Shown here: positions 25,424 through 33,264 of the stretch, piece by piece
Layout: every line of letters starts with the position of its first letter
Numbering within the stretch: position 1 is the first letter of the stretch
Assembly (NCBI GenBank): GCA_030530095.1
Contig: JAUMVO010000009.1
Location: forward strand, 1 to 64,000
Source of the DNA: Clostridiaceae bacterium
Lineage (GTDB): Bacteria > Bacillota > Clostridia > Oscillospirales > Acutalibacteraceae
Length of the DNA: 64,000 bases
Direction of reading: 5' to 3'
Notes under the pieces: generated by a model
Databases searched by the model: none
Told to the model about the DNA's origin: nothing
What the model saw: only the letters and a program-made list of their open reading frames with translations
Program-made: the position numbers and the translations under genes

Positions 25424-25475
25424 TTTTTTATTAACCAAATCGGAGTTTGTCGGGGTCTTTTCAAACTATAACAGA

Positions 25476-25554
25476 GCGTAGGGCGGGGTGCCCTCACCCC
25501 GCCGTCAATTTACCGCACAGCTTTGCGGCGGCATGTGGGCATGCCGCCCTACGC
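25476..25554. repeat. Short inverted-repeat element (MITE-like)
   Basis: A 79-base block bounded by GCGTAGGGCGG at the left and its reverse complement CCGCCCTACGC at the right, with further palindromes inside (GGGGTGCCCTCACCCC, GGCATGTGGGCATGCC). No ORF. It resembles a miniature dispersed element; no target-site duplication was established. Confidence 0.6.
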
Positions 25555-25610
25555 ACAATTTGCAATTACAATCATCCCCCACAAACTCAAATTTACAAGC
25601 CAATTTTGTG

Positions 25611-25639
25611 TTGACAAGTAACATTTATACTGCTAAAAT
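25611..25639 (+). promoter_or_regulatory. Promoter of the phage fibre/lysis operon
   Basis: TTGACA (25611-25616), 17 bases, TAAAAT (25634-25639), about 120 bases upstream of the sigma-like gene. This is a near-consensus vegetative promoter. Confidence 0.8.
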
Positions 25640-25700
25640 AATAGTTGCGGGTGAAGCAAAACAAAAACGAGTGAAGCAATTAAACAATTTATATGAAATG

Positions 25701-25737
25701 ACACCTCAGGACATCTTGTGGGTGTTGTTTTAATTTT
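25701..25737 (+). terminator. Possible leader attenuator before the sigma-like gene
   Basis: ACACCT with CAGG can pair with CTTG and GGGTGT around ACAT, with one bulge, followed by TGTTTTAATTTT. It lies between the promoter and the first gene. A regulatory termination site is possible, but the stem is modest. Confidence 0.35.
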
Positions 25738-25758
25738 GCCCTTTTTTAAGGAGGAAAA

Positions 25759-26163
25759 ATGCAGAATCTAATCAGTCTTGACGAAAGCGAATACTTCTAT
25801 CTAAACGAGCGCTTCGATATTATGAGCGAAAATGACGTCAGGGAGCTTCCGACCTATATCGTGTCCTCAAAAAAGGCGAAGCTGCGCGCGATTATCGACC
25901 TTGCCGTCAGAGACGAGCTTGACGGCGTTCAGCGCGAATATGTCTCCGAGCATTACAGCGGCGGTTTGAATATTTCGCAGATTGCAAAGAAGCACTCGGT
26001 CTCAAGACAGAACGTTTACAGGGTTCTCGACGCGGCACAGAAAAAGCTGTACAAGGTGCTCAAATACGCGTATTTATGCGGTTTCAGCCTCGTTGAACCG
26101 CCGAAGAATCTTGACGAATTGATCGCAATCAGCGAAGAAGGAGAAACCAATGAAAATAATTGA
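25759..26163 (+). CDS. Sigma-70 region 4-like regulator (ArpU-like)
   Basis: A 134-residue protein with a sigma-70 region 4 helix-turn-helix at about 70-92 (LNISQIAKKHSVSRQNVYRVL) and no region 2. Proteins of this layout are frequent in Firmicute phages as late-gene regulators. AAGGAGG precedes the ATG. It is the first gene of the fibre/lysis operon and overlaps the next gene by 14 bases. It may control this operon and possibly the head module, which lacks an obvious sigma-A promoter; that link is inferred. Confidence 0.75.
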   Translation: MQNLISLDESEYFYLNERFDIMSENDVRELPTYIVSSKKAKLRAIIDLAVRDELDGVQREYVSEHYSGGLNISQIAKKHSVSRQNVYRVLDAAQKKLYKVLKYAYLCGFSLVEPPKNLDELIAISEEGETNENN

Positions 26164-27475
26164 AATACCAATTACTCCCGACAGAGAGTATAACGAGATT
26201 ATAAATGCGGGCGTGATGTTTGAGCACAACGCGGCAAAACTTGTGTTTGAGCTTGATATGGCATACGTCGGTCAGGGCTACAGCTTCTATCTCGAATTTG
26301 CAACGCCAAGCGGCGTGCTGCGTACGGAAAATCTCAGCTATGACGAAAATTACGAAATCGCTTATGCTTTGCCCAACACCGTCACCTCGCAGATGGCGGT
26401 GCTTTGCTACTTCAATATCATAAAAGTTGACGCTCAGACCTATGCAACAACTCAGGTCATAAAGCCGATTGAAATCAAGCTTGAATTCTCGTCAGCCGCG
26501 GGCACCGAGGCGGGACTTTGCAGGGAATATGACTTCTCGGTCAACGCCCTGCTTGAAGCCATAATAAACGGCGATTTGAAGGGCGAAAAAGGTGATAAGG
26601 GAGATATAGGCGACATAGGTGACAAGGGCGATAAGGGTGACAAAGGCGACAGCGGCGTGAGCGTTGACAGCTATATGAGCTCGTTGAGCACAAATCCTGT
26701 TCAGAACAGAGTTGTCTCTGCTGCGTTTGAAACGCTTGACGACGGAAAGCTTTCCGTGCACGGCGGTTCGCTGTACGGTATGCTCGATATGCATAACAGT
26801 GAAATACACAACGTAATATGTGCCGATGACAGTTTTCCGTTAAACGCAACTTCCAAGACCTACGTTGACAGCCATGACGCGCTTAGCGAGAAGCTTGCCA
26901 ACAAGGTGACTTCAATCGGTGCAAGTGCCGACGACAGCCATTATCCGTCTGCCAAGGCGGTAAAGGACTACGCCGATTCACTCTCTGCGCCGTCATATAC
27001 TCCCGTGCTTCTTTACACTCAGACGCTCGCCGAGGACACGCCCGAAATATTGATTAACAGTTATAATTCAAACCCGTTTTACGCGCGTAGTCTCTGCGTT
27101 CAGCTTGATGTTCCCGCAACCGCTTCCGCTCAGAGAATTCAGGTTAACGCGCTTCGTTCAAACTCAACTTATCTCAGCCTTATTCCGCAGTATGCCGACG
27201 CAAAAACGGTTACCGACAGCTCAAAGCACACACTCGTGGATTTGAGAGTTACCGTGCATTCAAACGTGTGGTTTGAGGTAAGCACCGCACTTATGCAGCC
27301 TGCTGCCAACGTTTCCTGGGCAAACGAATACCACAGGGCGCCCGTCTATGCATGGAGCGGTTCGGCTTTGCCGTTCAACGCGGAAGGATTGCAGGCAATC
27401 AGAATATTGCTTGCCAATTCGACGAGTCTTCCCGCCGGCACAAAAATCAACGTTTGGGGAGAGATTAAGCAATGA
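26150..27475 (+). CDS. BppU-like phage baseplate/fibre protein with collagen-like repeat
   Basis: A 441-residue virion-type protein. Residues 1-115 resemble the BppU N-terminal domain that docks on a baseplate (MKIIEIPITPDREYNEII). Residues 145-170 are eight collagen-like Gly-x-y triplets (GEKGDKGDIGDIGDKGDKGD), a usual trimer-forming linker in phage fibres. The rest is beta-rich and probably a receptor-binding tip. It overlaps the regulator gene. No signal peptide is present, consistent with a phage origin. Carbohydrate binding is likely but unproven. Confidence 0.75.
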   Translation: MKIIEIPITPDREYNEIINAGVMFEHNAAKLVFELDMAYVGQGYSFYLEFATPSGVLRTENLSYDENYEIAYALPNTVTSQMAVLCYFNIIKVDAQTYATTQVIKPIEIKLEFSSAAGTEAGLCREYDFSVNALLEAIINGDLKGEKGDKGDIGDIGDKGDKGDKGDSGVSVDSYMSSLSTNPVQNRVVSAAFETLDDGKLSVHGGSLYGMLDMHNSEIHNVICADDSFPLNATSKTYVDSHDALSEKLANKVTSIGASADDSHYPSAKAVKDYADSLSAPSYTPVLLYTQTLAEDTPEILINSYNSNPFYARSLCVQLDVPATASAQRIQVNALRSNSTYLSLIPQYADAKTVTDSSKHTLVDLRVTVHSNVWFEVSTALMQPAANVSWANEYHRAPVYAWSGSALPFNAEGLQAIRILLANSTSLPAGTKINVWGEIKQ

Positions 27476-27541
27476 CAAAAAAGCGTAAAACAGTAAAGTT
27501 ATTGCGCCCTGAAAAATATAATAAAACAGAGGGTGAGCGCA

Positions 27542-27757
27542 GTGACAAGTGAAATCGCTGTTGCATTCGTGTCGTTTCTGGGCACGCTTGTCGGCGCCAT
27601 GGCGGGCGTCGTGACGAGTGCCAAGCTCACAAATTACAGACTTGCCGAGCTTGAGAAAAAGGTTGACAAGCACAATTCCTTCGCCGAAAGAATACCGGTA
27701 ATTGAGGCGAGAATAGACAATCTTGAAAGGGATGAATTTAATGACAAACGGTATTGA
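27542..27757 (+). CDS. Small phage membrane/coiled-coil protein (holin-associated, XhlA-like)
   Basis: About 71 residues. A hydrophobic segment comes first (IAVAFVSFLGTLVGAMAGVV), then a charged coiled coil (LAELEKKVDKHNSFAERIPVIE). This layout is common for small Clostridial phage proteins just upstream of the endolysin, often called XhlA-like or accessory holin. I prefer the GTG at 27542 after AGAGGGTGAG; a GTG at 27533 is possible. The 3' end overlaps the lysozyme start region. Confidence 0.65.
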   Translation: MTSEIAVAFVSFLGTLVGAMAGVVTSAKLTNYRLAELEKKVDKHNSFAERIPVIEARIDNLERDEFNDKRY

Positions 27758-28607
27758 CGTTTCAAAGCATCAGGGTAATATAGACTGGAATAAGGTCAAG
27801 AAAAGCGGAGTGAAATTCGCTATGCTGCGCGCCGGCTACGGCAGATTTTTAAGCCAGAAGGACCCGTCCTTTGACAAAAACTATGAGAATGCGAAAAAGG
27901 CGGGTATCGCCGTCGGCGCATACTGGTACAGCTATGCCAAAAGCGTTGACGACGTCAAAAAGGAGGCCGACACATTTCTCAAAATTATTAAGGGCAAGCA
28001 GTTTGAGATGCCCGTCGCCTTTGATATTGAGGAAAAATCTCAGGCTCAGAAGGGCAGAGCGTTCGTTTCCTCGCTTATAAAGGCGTTCTGCGAAAGGGTT
28101 GAAAACGCGGGCTATTTCGTCTGCATATACGCCTCAAAAAGCTGGTTTGATAACTACATTGACGAAGAGTGCAAACGCCTTTATGACACGTGGCTTGCGC
28201 GCTGGGGAGCCGCGCCCGACTACAACGGGAAAATCGGTATGTGGCAGAATTCCTCTTCGGGCGTTATTGCCGGAATTTCGGGCAGATGCGACACCGATAT
28301 CGCCTATAAGGATTACCCGTCAATTATGAAGCAGTACGGTCTTAACGGCTACAAAAAGCAGTCGCCGAAACCTCCTGCAAGTAATAAAAATCTTACCTCG
28401 GGAACTATGGTGTCGCTTGACAATACGCCGATTTATATCTCGGCAACGGCGAAAAACTACGAGCGTAAGCTGACGGGTACTTATTATATCTATGACGGTA
28501 TCGAAATGAACGGACGCTACCGTATCACAAACTCCGTTTCAAACGTCAAAAAAAGGCCCGTTTCCAACTACGTCACGGGCTATGTCAAAAAGTCCGATAT
28601 TATATGA
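27741..28607 (+). CDS. GH25 lysozyme (endolysin)
   Basis: About 288 residues. Residues 1-195 form a GH25 muramidase domain: GIDVSKHQGNIDW at the start (D6), YWYSYAKS, and AFDIEEKS with catalytic D95 and E97. The final 90 residues are a separate Thr/Tyr-rich domain, perhaps cell-wall binding. It has no signal peptide, so release would need a holin, and one is encoded next. The ATG at 27741 is chosen because GAAAGGG lies about 9 bases upstream. It cleaves peptidoglycan between MurNAc and GlcNAc (family knowledge). Confidence 0.92.
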   Translation: MTNGIDVSKHQGNIDWNKVKKSGVKFAMLRAGYGRFLSQKDPSFDKNYENAKKAGIAVGAYWYSYAKSVDDVKKEADTFLKIIKGKQFEMPVAFDIEEKSQAQKGRAFVSSLIKAFCERVENAGYFVCIYASKSWFDNYIDEECKRLYDTWLARWGAAPDYNGKIGMWQNSSSGVIAGISGRCDTDIAYKDYPSIMKQYGLNGYKKQSPKPPASNKNLTSGTMVSLDNTPIYISATAKNYERKLTGTYYIYDGIEMNGRYRITNSVSNVKKRPVSNYVTGYVKKSDII

Positions 28608-28616
28608 GGTGATAGG

Positions 28617-28862
28617 ATGGAACTGTTGAAATACACGGTTGAAAACTGCCTTATTCTGATTCCCGTACTCAACGTTATCGGTCAGATTATCAAGGGTATC
28701 GAAAAAATTGACAATCGCTTTATTCCCTTGATATTGCTGGCTTTCGGCGTTGCGGGAAGCATAGGCATACTCGGCTTCAATGCCGAAGCCGTAATTCAGG
28801 GCGTGCTCGTCACGGGCACCGCCGTTTACGGCAATCAGCTTGTAAAACAGCTTAAGCAATAA
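28617..28862 (+). CDS. Phage holin
   Basis: An 81-residue membrane protein with two hydrophobic segments (LILIPVLNVIGQII and FIPLILLAFGVAGSIGILGF) and the ending VLVTGTAVYGNQLVKQ. This pattern is typical of the Clostridial phage holin family of the 5_2/LLH type. It starts 10 bases after the lysozyme gene with GAGGTGATAGG before the ATG. It should permeabilise the membrane to release the lysozyme. Confidence 0.85.
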   Translation: MELLKYTVENCLILIPVLNVIGQIIKGIEKIDNRFIPLILLAFGVAGSIGILGFNAEAVIQGVLVTGTAVYGNQLVKQLKQ

Positions 28863-28870
28863 CAAAAAGG

Positions 28871-28902
28871 TCCGTCCGGAGTGAAAACTTCGGGCGGATT
28901 TT
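28871..28902 (+). terminator. Terminator of the fibre/lysis operon
   Basis: TCCGTCCGGAG (28871-28881) pairs over 11 bp with CTTCGGGCGGA (28888-28898), followed by a short T-run. Confidence 0.75.
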
Positions 28903-28904
28903 CA

Positions 28905-28933
28905 TTGACTATTGTATGCTTATATGATATCAT
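28905..28933 (+). promoter_or_regulatory. Promoter of the SLH protein gene
   Basis: TTGACT (28905-28910), 17 bases, TATCAT (28928-28933). The leader to the ATG is about 85 bases. Confidence 0.65.
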
Positions 28934-28945
28934 AAATTCAAGTTA

Positions 28946-29010
28946 CGGCGTTATGTTTTTCCCTTGCATTTTCTGCAATAGCGAGAAGAAATGACGCCGC
29001 TTTCTTTTTA
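28946..29010 (+). promoter_or_regulatory. Structured 5' leader of the SLH protein
   Basis: CGGCGTTA (28946-28953) pairs with TGACGCCG (28992-28999), enclosing an inner hairpin TTGCA-TTTTC-TGCAA. CTTTCTTTTT follows directly, then AAGGAGG. The leader can therefore form a terminator-like or ribosome-site-proximal structure. No riboswitch class was recognised. Confidence 0.4.
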
Positions 29011-29024
29011 AGGAGGTAAAGATT

Positions 29025-32000
29025 ATGAAAAAGGTTATAAGCATTATTCTCTGCGTTGTGCTTGTAATGTCCGTTATGCCTTTATCGGTATTTGCCGAAA
29101 CTAATTACGGCATCTTTTTAGGCGATACAAAGGTTACAAGCGACAATGCCGACGACGTATTCGGTGACGGCAAGGTCAGATACGACCCCGAAACCGCAAC
29201 GCTCACTCTGGCGGGCTATAATTATGCAGGCCCCGGCACAACGGCTTACAGCAGCGACGTCTGTGTAGGCATGGCTTTTTCCCGCTCTTTGAACGTCCGT
29301 CTTTTGGGTGAAAACAGCATCACCATGACCGGCTCAACGAAGTCGACTATCGGTATTTGTAACTACAATGCCAGCAACTCGACAGAGTTGACCTTTATCG
29401 GCGACGGTTCGCTTACAATAAAGGGTGACGATATGACAAGTGCCGGCAGCAGCGCCATGACCTTGTGGTGCAGACTGAACGTGGGCAAAGAAGACGATCC
29501 CGAGGCCTTTACCGGCAGCATTACCGCAATAGGCGGTAACACCTCCGTAGGAGGTGCGTCCACCGGTATCTATGCGATGGACGCTTATGTTTACAGCGGC
29601 AGCGTTACTGCTGTCGGCGGTAATATAAACGCAACTAATGAATCAAGTTATACAAGTTGCGGTTTTAACGGATGTGGACTTCGTGTCTGCGGCGGTAAGG
29701 TTACTGCTGTCGGCGGTAAGGTTACTGCCAGCGAGTCTGCATCTTCATACGGCGTGTGTATTACCGATAACGGAGTCAAGGTTACCGGCGGAACGCTCGT
29801 TGCTCTGGGCAGCTACGCAAGCGGTTACAGTTCTACCAGTATCGGTTTATACGCATCTTCCTATTATGACGACACAATGCCCGCCGATTTATATATTACC
29901 GGCGGAACGGTTATCGCTCAGGGCGGTGAAGCCGTAAGCGGAAGCGCTTATTCTCAGGGCGTTTACGGAAGTACAGAGGTCAGCGGCGGCGCGCTGCTTG
30001 CAAAGTGCGGTACCGTTAATAACGGCTACTTACTTCGTGTTAAAGGCGGTATAAGACGTGCCGCCGTTAGCGGTAAGCTGAAGCTGGACGGCTCTGTCAT
30101 AGCTGAGGCTGTCGGTTATTCGACAAGTGACGGCGCTGAAAACAATTTCGGCTTGTGTACTGTAACGTCGGACCACAGCACTCTGTCGACTATACAGGGT
30201 ACCGTCAATGACGTTTCTGTATATTCCAATTTAGGCTCAAGCTATTACGTTTATCCGACGGGTATGCTTATCGTGCCCGATTCGTGGACGGAATATGCCG
30301 GTAATTTTACACTTGAAAACGACAACTATTTTGCTTCAACGTCCAAGTCAGCGATTTCGCTCGGCTACGGAACGATTAATCTCGGCGACCATACGTTTCT
30401 TGCAGCAAACCTTTACGAAGGCTCAGACCAATTTGCCTGTGCACTGTCGCTGGGAGACAATACGACGGTTACGGGCGACGGCGGTCAGCTTATCGCTGTC
30501 GGTCCTACGTTCAAGGGCACAGATACCGAAAGCTACGGAATAAGATCAAACTATGAGGTTGCCATAACGGGTAACGTAAACGTTACTGCTGTCGGCGGCT
30601 GTGCCGAAAACAGTTACGGTTATAACGGAAGCCCCGACGTCAGCGCTCTTTCGGGTAACGGTCAGTTCGTTTCCGTAGGTTATACAACTCCCGTTAACGG
30701 AACGGTTAATCTAAAGGAAAGCACGGCGCTTGACGTACTGAACACCTCCGAGCTTTGCCGCGTTTCGGTTAAACCGGCTTCGGCTCCGTTCTTTAAGCCT
30801 TATAATGTTTATTTCGGCGGCATCCGTATCACGACCGAAAATATGGGCGATATAACCGCCGCTCTTAACGAGAAATACCCCGATTCCGCAAGCGGAACGG
30901 CTACGTATATTCCCGCAACCGATACTTCACCCGCGATTCTTACGCTTGACAACTTCTCTTACGAGGGCTCGGGAGGCAATACAATCAAGGATAAATACAC
31001 ATACACGGCTCTTGAGGTTGGCGAGGACCTTATCATTAACGTCAGCGGTGAGAATTCGGTTAAATATATTGACGGCGAGGGCAACGAGTGCTGCGCAATA
31101 CTCACTAATACGGATTGCGCGCTGACAATTACCGGCGACGGCACGTTGAGCTTTACGGGCGGTTACGTTACCGATCCCGAGGGCTACGGTATGGTAACGC
31201 GCGGTATGGTTATCTGCGGCTCTCTTACCGTTTCGGGCAACGTTAATCTTATCGGTACCGGAGCGGACAACAATAATGTCAGCATCGGCTGCAGTCTTTA
31301 CGGCAATCTTACGCTTGAAGGCAACGCAACGCTTCTCTTTACGGGCGGCAGCGTTCAGGGTTCATATTGTTCGAGCAAGGGTATGGCGTGCAACACAACA
31401 AATCCCGTAACCTTTAATTTTGCCGACAGCTGGTGCGGCTCTCTTACCGCAGTCGGTCAGTCGGCCTCGTTTGACAACTACGGAACCCTCGTGCTCGAAG
31501 GTCAGGATATCGACGTCGTCGGTTACTATAACGGCGGCGGTGACAGAGATATACTTCCTTCGAGAAGAAGCTTCGGCGAATTCTCATATTATTTAAAACT
31601 GGTTATTACGCCTTTTGTTGAAAAGCAGCCTATCTACGTTTCGGGTATCAGAGTAACCGAGGCAAACTATGACGACGTACTCGGCGACGGCGGTACGGTA
31701 AGCTACGACAAGTCGAGCAATACTCTTATACTCAACAATGCAAACATTGAATCCGACGGTGACAGAGACTGTATGCAGGACATCAACGGAATTCAGCTTG
31801 CAACCGACAACGATTACAACTCTTATCTTACACTCAATATCAAGGCGATAGGCACCAACACCGTCAAGGGCGCTTCGGTTGACAATTCCTATCCGACCTG
31901 CGGCTTCTACACCTATAGCCGATACAGTACGGTCAATATCGAGCTTGCCGACGGCGCAACGCTCAACTTAATCGGCGGCAGCAGCGATACCTGTCAGCAC

Positions 32001-33155
32001 GGCAGCTACGGTATAAGTATGAACGGCTCTAACCTCAACGTAACGGGTAAGGGTACACTTAACGCCTCCGGCGGTAGCACCGATTTCTACGGTTGCTCGA
32101 GTGTGGGAATGTATCTCGGCTCGGAAACTGTTTTTGAAGGAGACCTTGTTATCAACGCTTCGTCGGGTAATGTAAATGACAGTGCCTGCAGCAGCGGAAT
32201 TATGTGTGACGGAGGCAACACCGTCGAGCTTAAGGGAAATGTAATTATTAACTGTAACGCCTGCCCCGATGCTAAAAACTCAATCGGCTTCAATATAAAT
32301 AATTACAACAAAACCCTGTATCTCAAGGTCAAGGACTGGAAGGGCACTATGACCTGCGCCGGTACAAGATTCGGCTTCACCTCGGCTTACGGTTACGCAA
32401 CCAGTCAGTCCACGGGCTCGTATCTTAATCTTGACGATTATCTCAAGGTTGATATGTTCCTTAATGCCGACGATGCTTCCGCGATGCATTCCGAATATAT
32501 TTCCGGTGAAAGCAATATCAATGACAATCCTCTTATAGACGATTATTCAATAGGCGATGTTCAGAAGGTAGTGTTTAATCCTTACAGAACATTCCCTGAC
32601 GTACCCGAGGGAAGCTGGTTCTACGATTACGTAAAGCAATGTGTAGTCTGGGGAGCTATCAAGGGCTATGCCAACGGTAATTTCGGACCTGCCGACAATC
32701 TTCAGCGTCAGGACTTTGTCGTAATGCTTGCAAGACTGTTCAGGATTGACACGAGCGAGTTCGCCGATAAGCCGTCAACGCTTAAGGACGTTCCCGCAGG
32801 TCAGTATTACACTGCGGCAGTTAACTGGGCGGTTGAAAACGGCATTATAACCGGATACACAAGCGGAGCCAAGGCGGGTAAATTCGGCGTCGGCGATCCG
32901 ATAACCAGAGAACAGATAGCGACGATACTTTTCCGTCAGGCGTGCAAAACCGGTTTTGACGGCAACGTCAGCAATTATTATAAGGAACTCGGCGTCTTTG
33001 ACGACGTGGACATTATCAGCCCCTATGCACTGGACGCTATGGCGTGGGCGGTTCATAACGGTTTCATTACGGGTATGAATCCGACAACGCTTAATCCCGG
33101 CGGACTCGCTTCAAGAGCGCAGGTAGCGACGATTTTCGTTAGAACGTATATGTAA
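29025..33155 (+). CDS. Exported repeat protein with C-terminal SLH domains
   Basis: A 1376-residue exported protein. Residues 1-25 form a signal peptide (MKKVISIILCVVLVMSVMPL, Ala cleavage region). Three long homologous units begin at about 27 (GIFLGDTKVTSDNADDVFG), 592 (NVYFGGIRITTENMGDI) and 870 (IYVSGIRVTEANYDDVLG). Between them are many short Gly/Ser/Thr/Asn-rich repeats of the VTAVGG type that suggest a beta-helix. Three SLH domains (from about 1188 to the end) should anchor it to a wall polymer. No catalytic motif is seen, so an adhesin or surface-layer function is likely. It has its own promoter and terminator. Confidence 0.88.
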   Translation: MKKVISIILCVVLVMSVMPLSVFAETNYGIFLGDTKVTSDNADDVFGDGKVRYDPETATLTLAGYNYAGPGTTAYSSDVCVGMAFSRSLNVRLLGENSITMTGSTKSTIGICNYNASNSTELTFIGDGSLTIKGDDMTSAGSSAMTLWCRLNVGKEDDPEAFTGSITAIGGNTSVGGASTGIYAMDAYVYSGSVTAVGGNINATNESSYTSCGFNGCGLRVCGGKVTAVGGKVTASESASSYGVCITDNGVKVTGGTLVALGSYASGYSSTSIGLYASSYYDDTMPADLYITGGTVIAQGGEAVSGSAYSQGVYGSTEVSGGALLAKCGTVNNGYLLRVKGGIRRAAVSGKLKLDGSVIAEAVGYSTSDGAENNFGLCTVTSDHSTLSTIQGTVNDVSVYSNLGSSYYVYPTGMLIVPDSWTEYAGNFTLENDNYFASTSKSAISLGYGTINLGDHTFLAANLYEGSDQFACALSLGDNTTVTGDGGQLIAVGPTFKGTDTESYGIRSNYEVAITGNVNVTAVGGCAENSYGYNGSPDVSALSGNGQFVSVGYTTPVNGTVNLKESTALDVLNTSELCRVSVKPASAPFFKPYNVYFGGIRITTENMGDITAALNEKYPDSASGTATYIPATDTSPAILTLDNFSYEGSGGNTIKDKYTYTALEVGEDLIINVSGENSVKYIDGEGNECCAILTNTDCALTITGDGTLSFTGGYVTDPEGYGMVTRGMVICGSLTVSGNVNLIGTGADNNNVSIGCSLYGNLTLEGNATLLFTGGSVQGSYCSSKGMACNTTNPVTFNFADSWCGSLTAVGQSASFDNYGTLVLEGQDIDVVGYYNGGGDRDILPSRRSFGEFSYYLKLVITPFVEKQPIYVSGIRVTEANYDDVLGDGGTVSYDKSSNTLILNNANIESDGDRDCMQDINGIQLATDNDYNSYLTLNIKAIGTNTVKGASVDNSYPTCGFYTYSRYSTVNIELADGATLNLIGGSSDTCQHGSYGISMNGSNLNVTGKGTLNASGGSTDFYGCSSVGMYLGSETVFEGDLVINASSGNVNDSACSSGIMCDGGNTVELKGNVIINCNACPDAKNSIGFNINNYNKTLYLKVKDWKGTMTCAGTRFGFTSAYGYATSQSTGSYLNLDDYLKVDMFLNADDASAMHSEYISGESNINDNPLIDDYSIGDVQKVVFNPYRTFPDVPEGSWFYDYVKQCVVWGAIKGYANGNFGPADNLQRQDFVVMLARLFRIDTSEFADKPSTLKDVPAGQYYTAAVNWAVENGIITGYTSGAKAGKFGVGDPITREQIATILFRQACKTGFDGNVSNYYKELGVFDDVDIISPYALDAMAWAVHNGFITGMNPTTLNPGGLASRAQVATIFVRTYM

Positions 33156-33169
33156 ACAGAAACAATAAA

Positions 33170-33197
33170 GAACCGCTTCTTTCGAAGCGGTTTTTTA
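33170..33197 (+). terminator. Terminator of the SLH protein gene
   Basis: AACCGCTTC pairs with GAAGCGGTT around TTTC, followed by TTTT. Confidence 0.9.
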
Positions 33198-33205
33198 ATT
33201 TTTAA

Positions 33206-33234
33206 TTGAAAAATCACAGTATATATGTTAAAAT
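33206..33234 (+). promoter_or_regulatory. Promoter of the apgM-like/metY operon
   Basis: TTGAAA (33206-33211), 17 bases, TAAAAT (33229-33234), 30 bases before the ATG. Confidence 0.7.
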
Positions 33235-33264
33235 AAACTTTAATGATTTTTCGGAGATGATGAT

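Noticed and set aside
12669..28862. A complete ordinary prophage
   Set aside because: Integrase, repressor, replication and tail genes and visible att repeats are missing, and a host glycogen operon lies in the middle.
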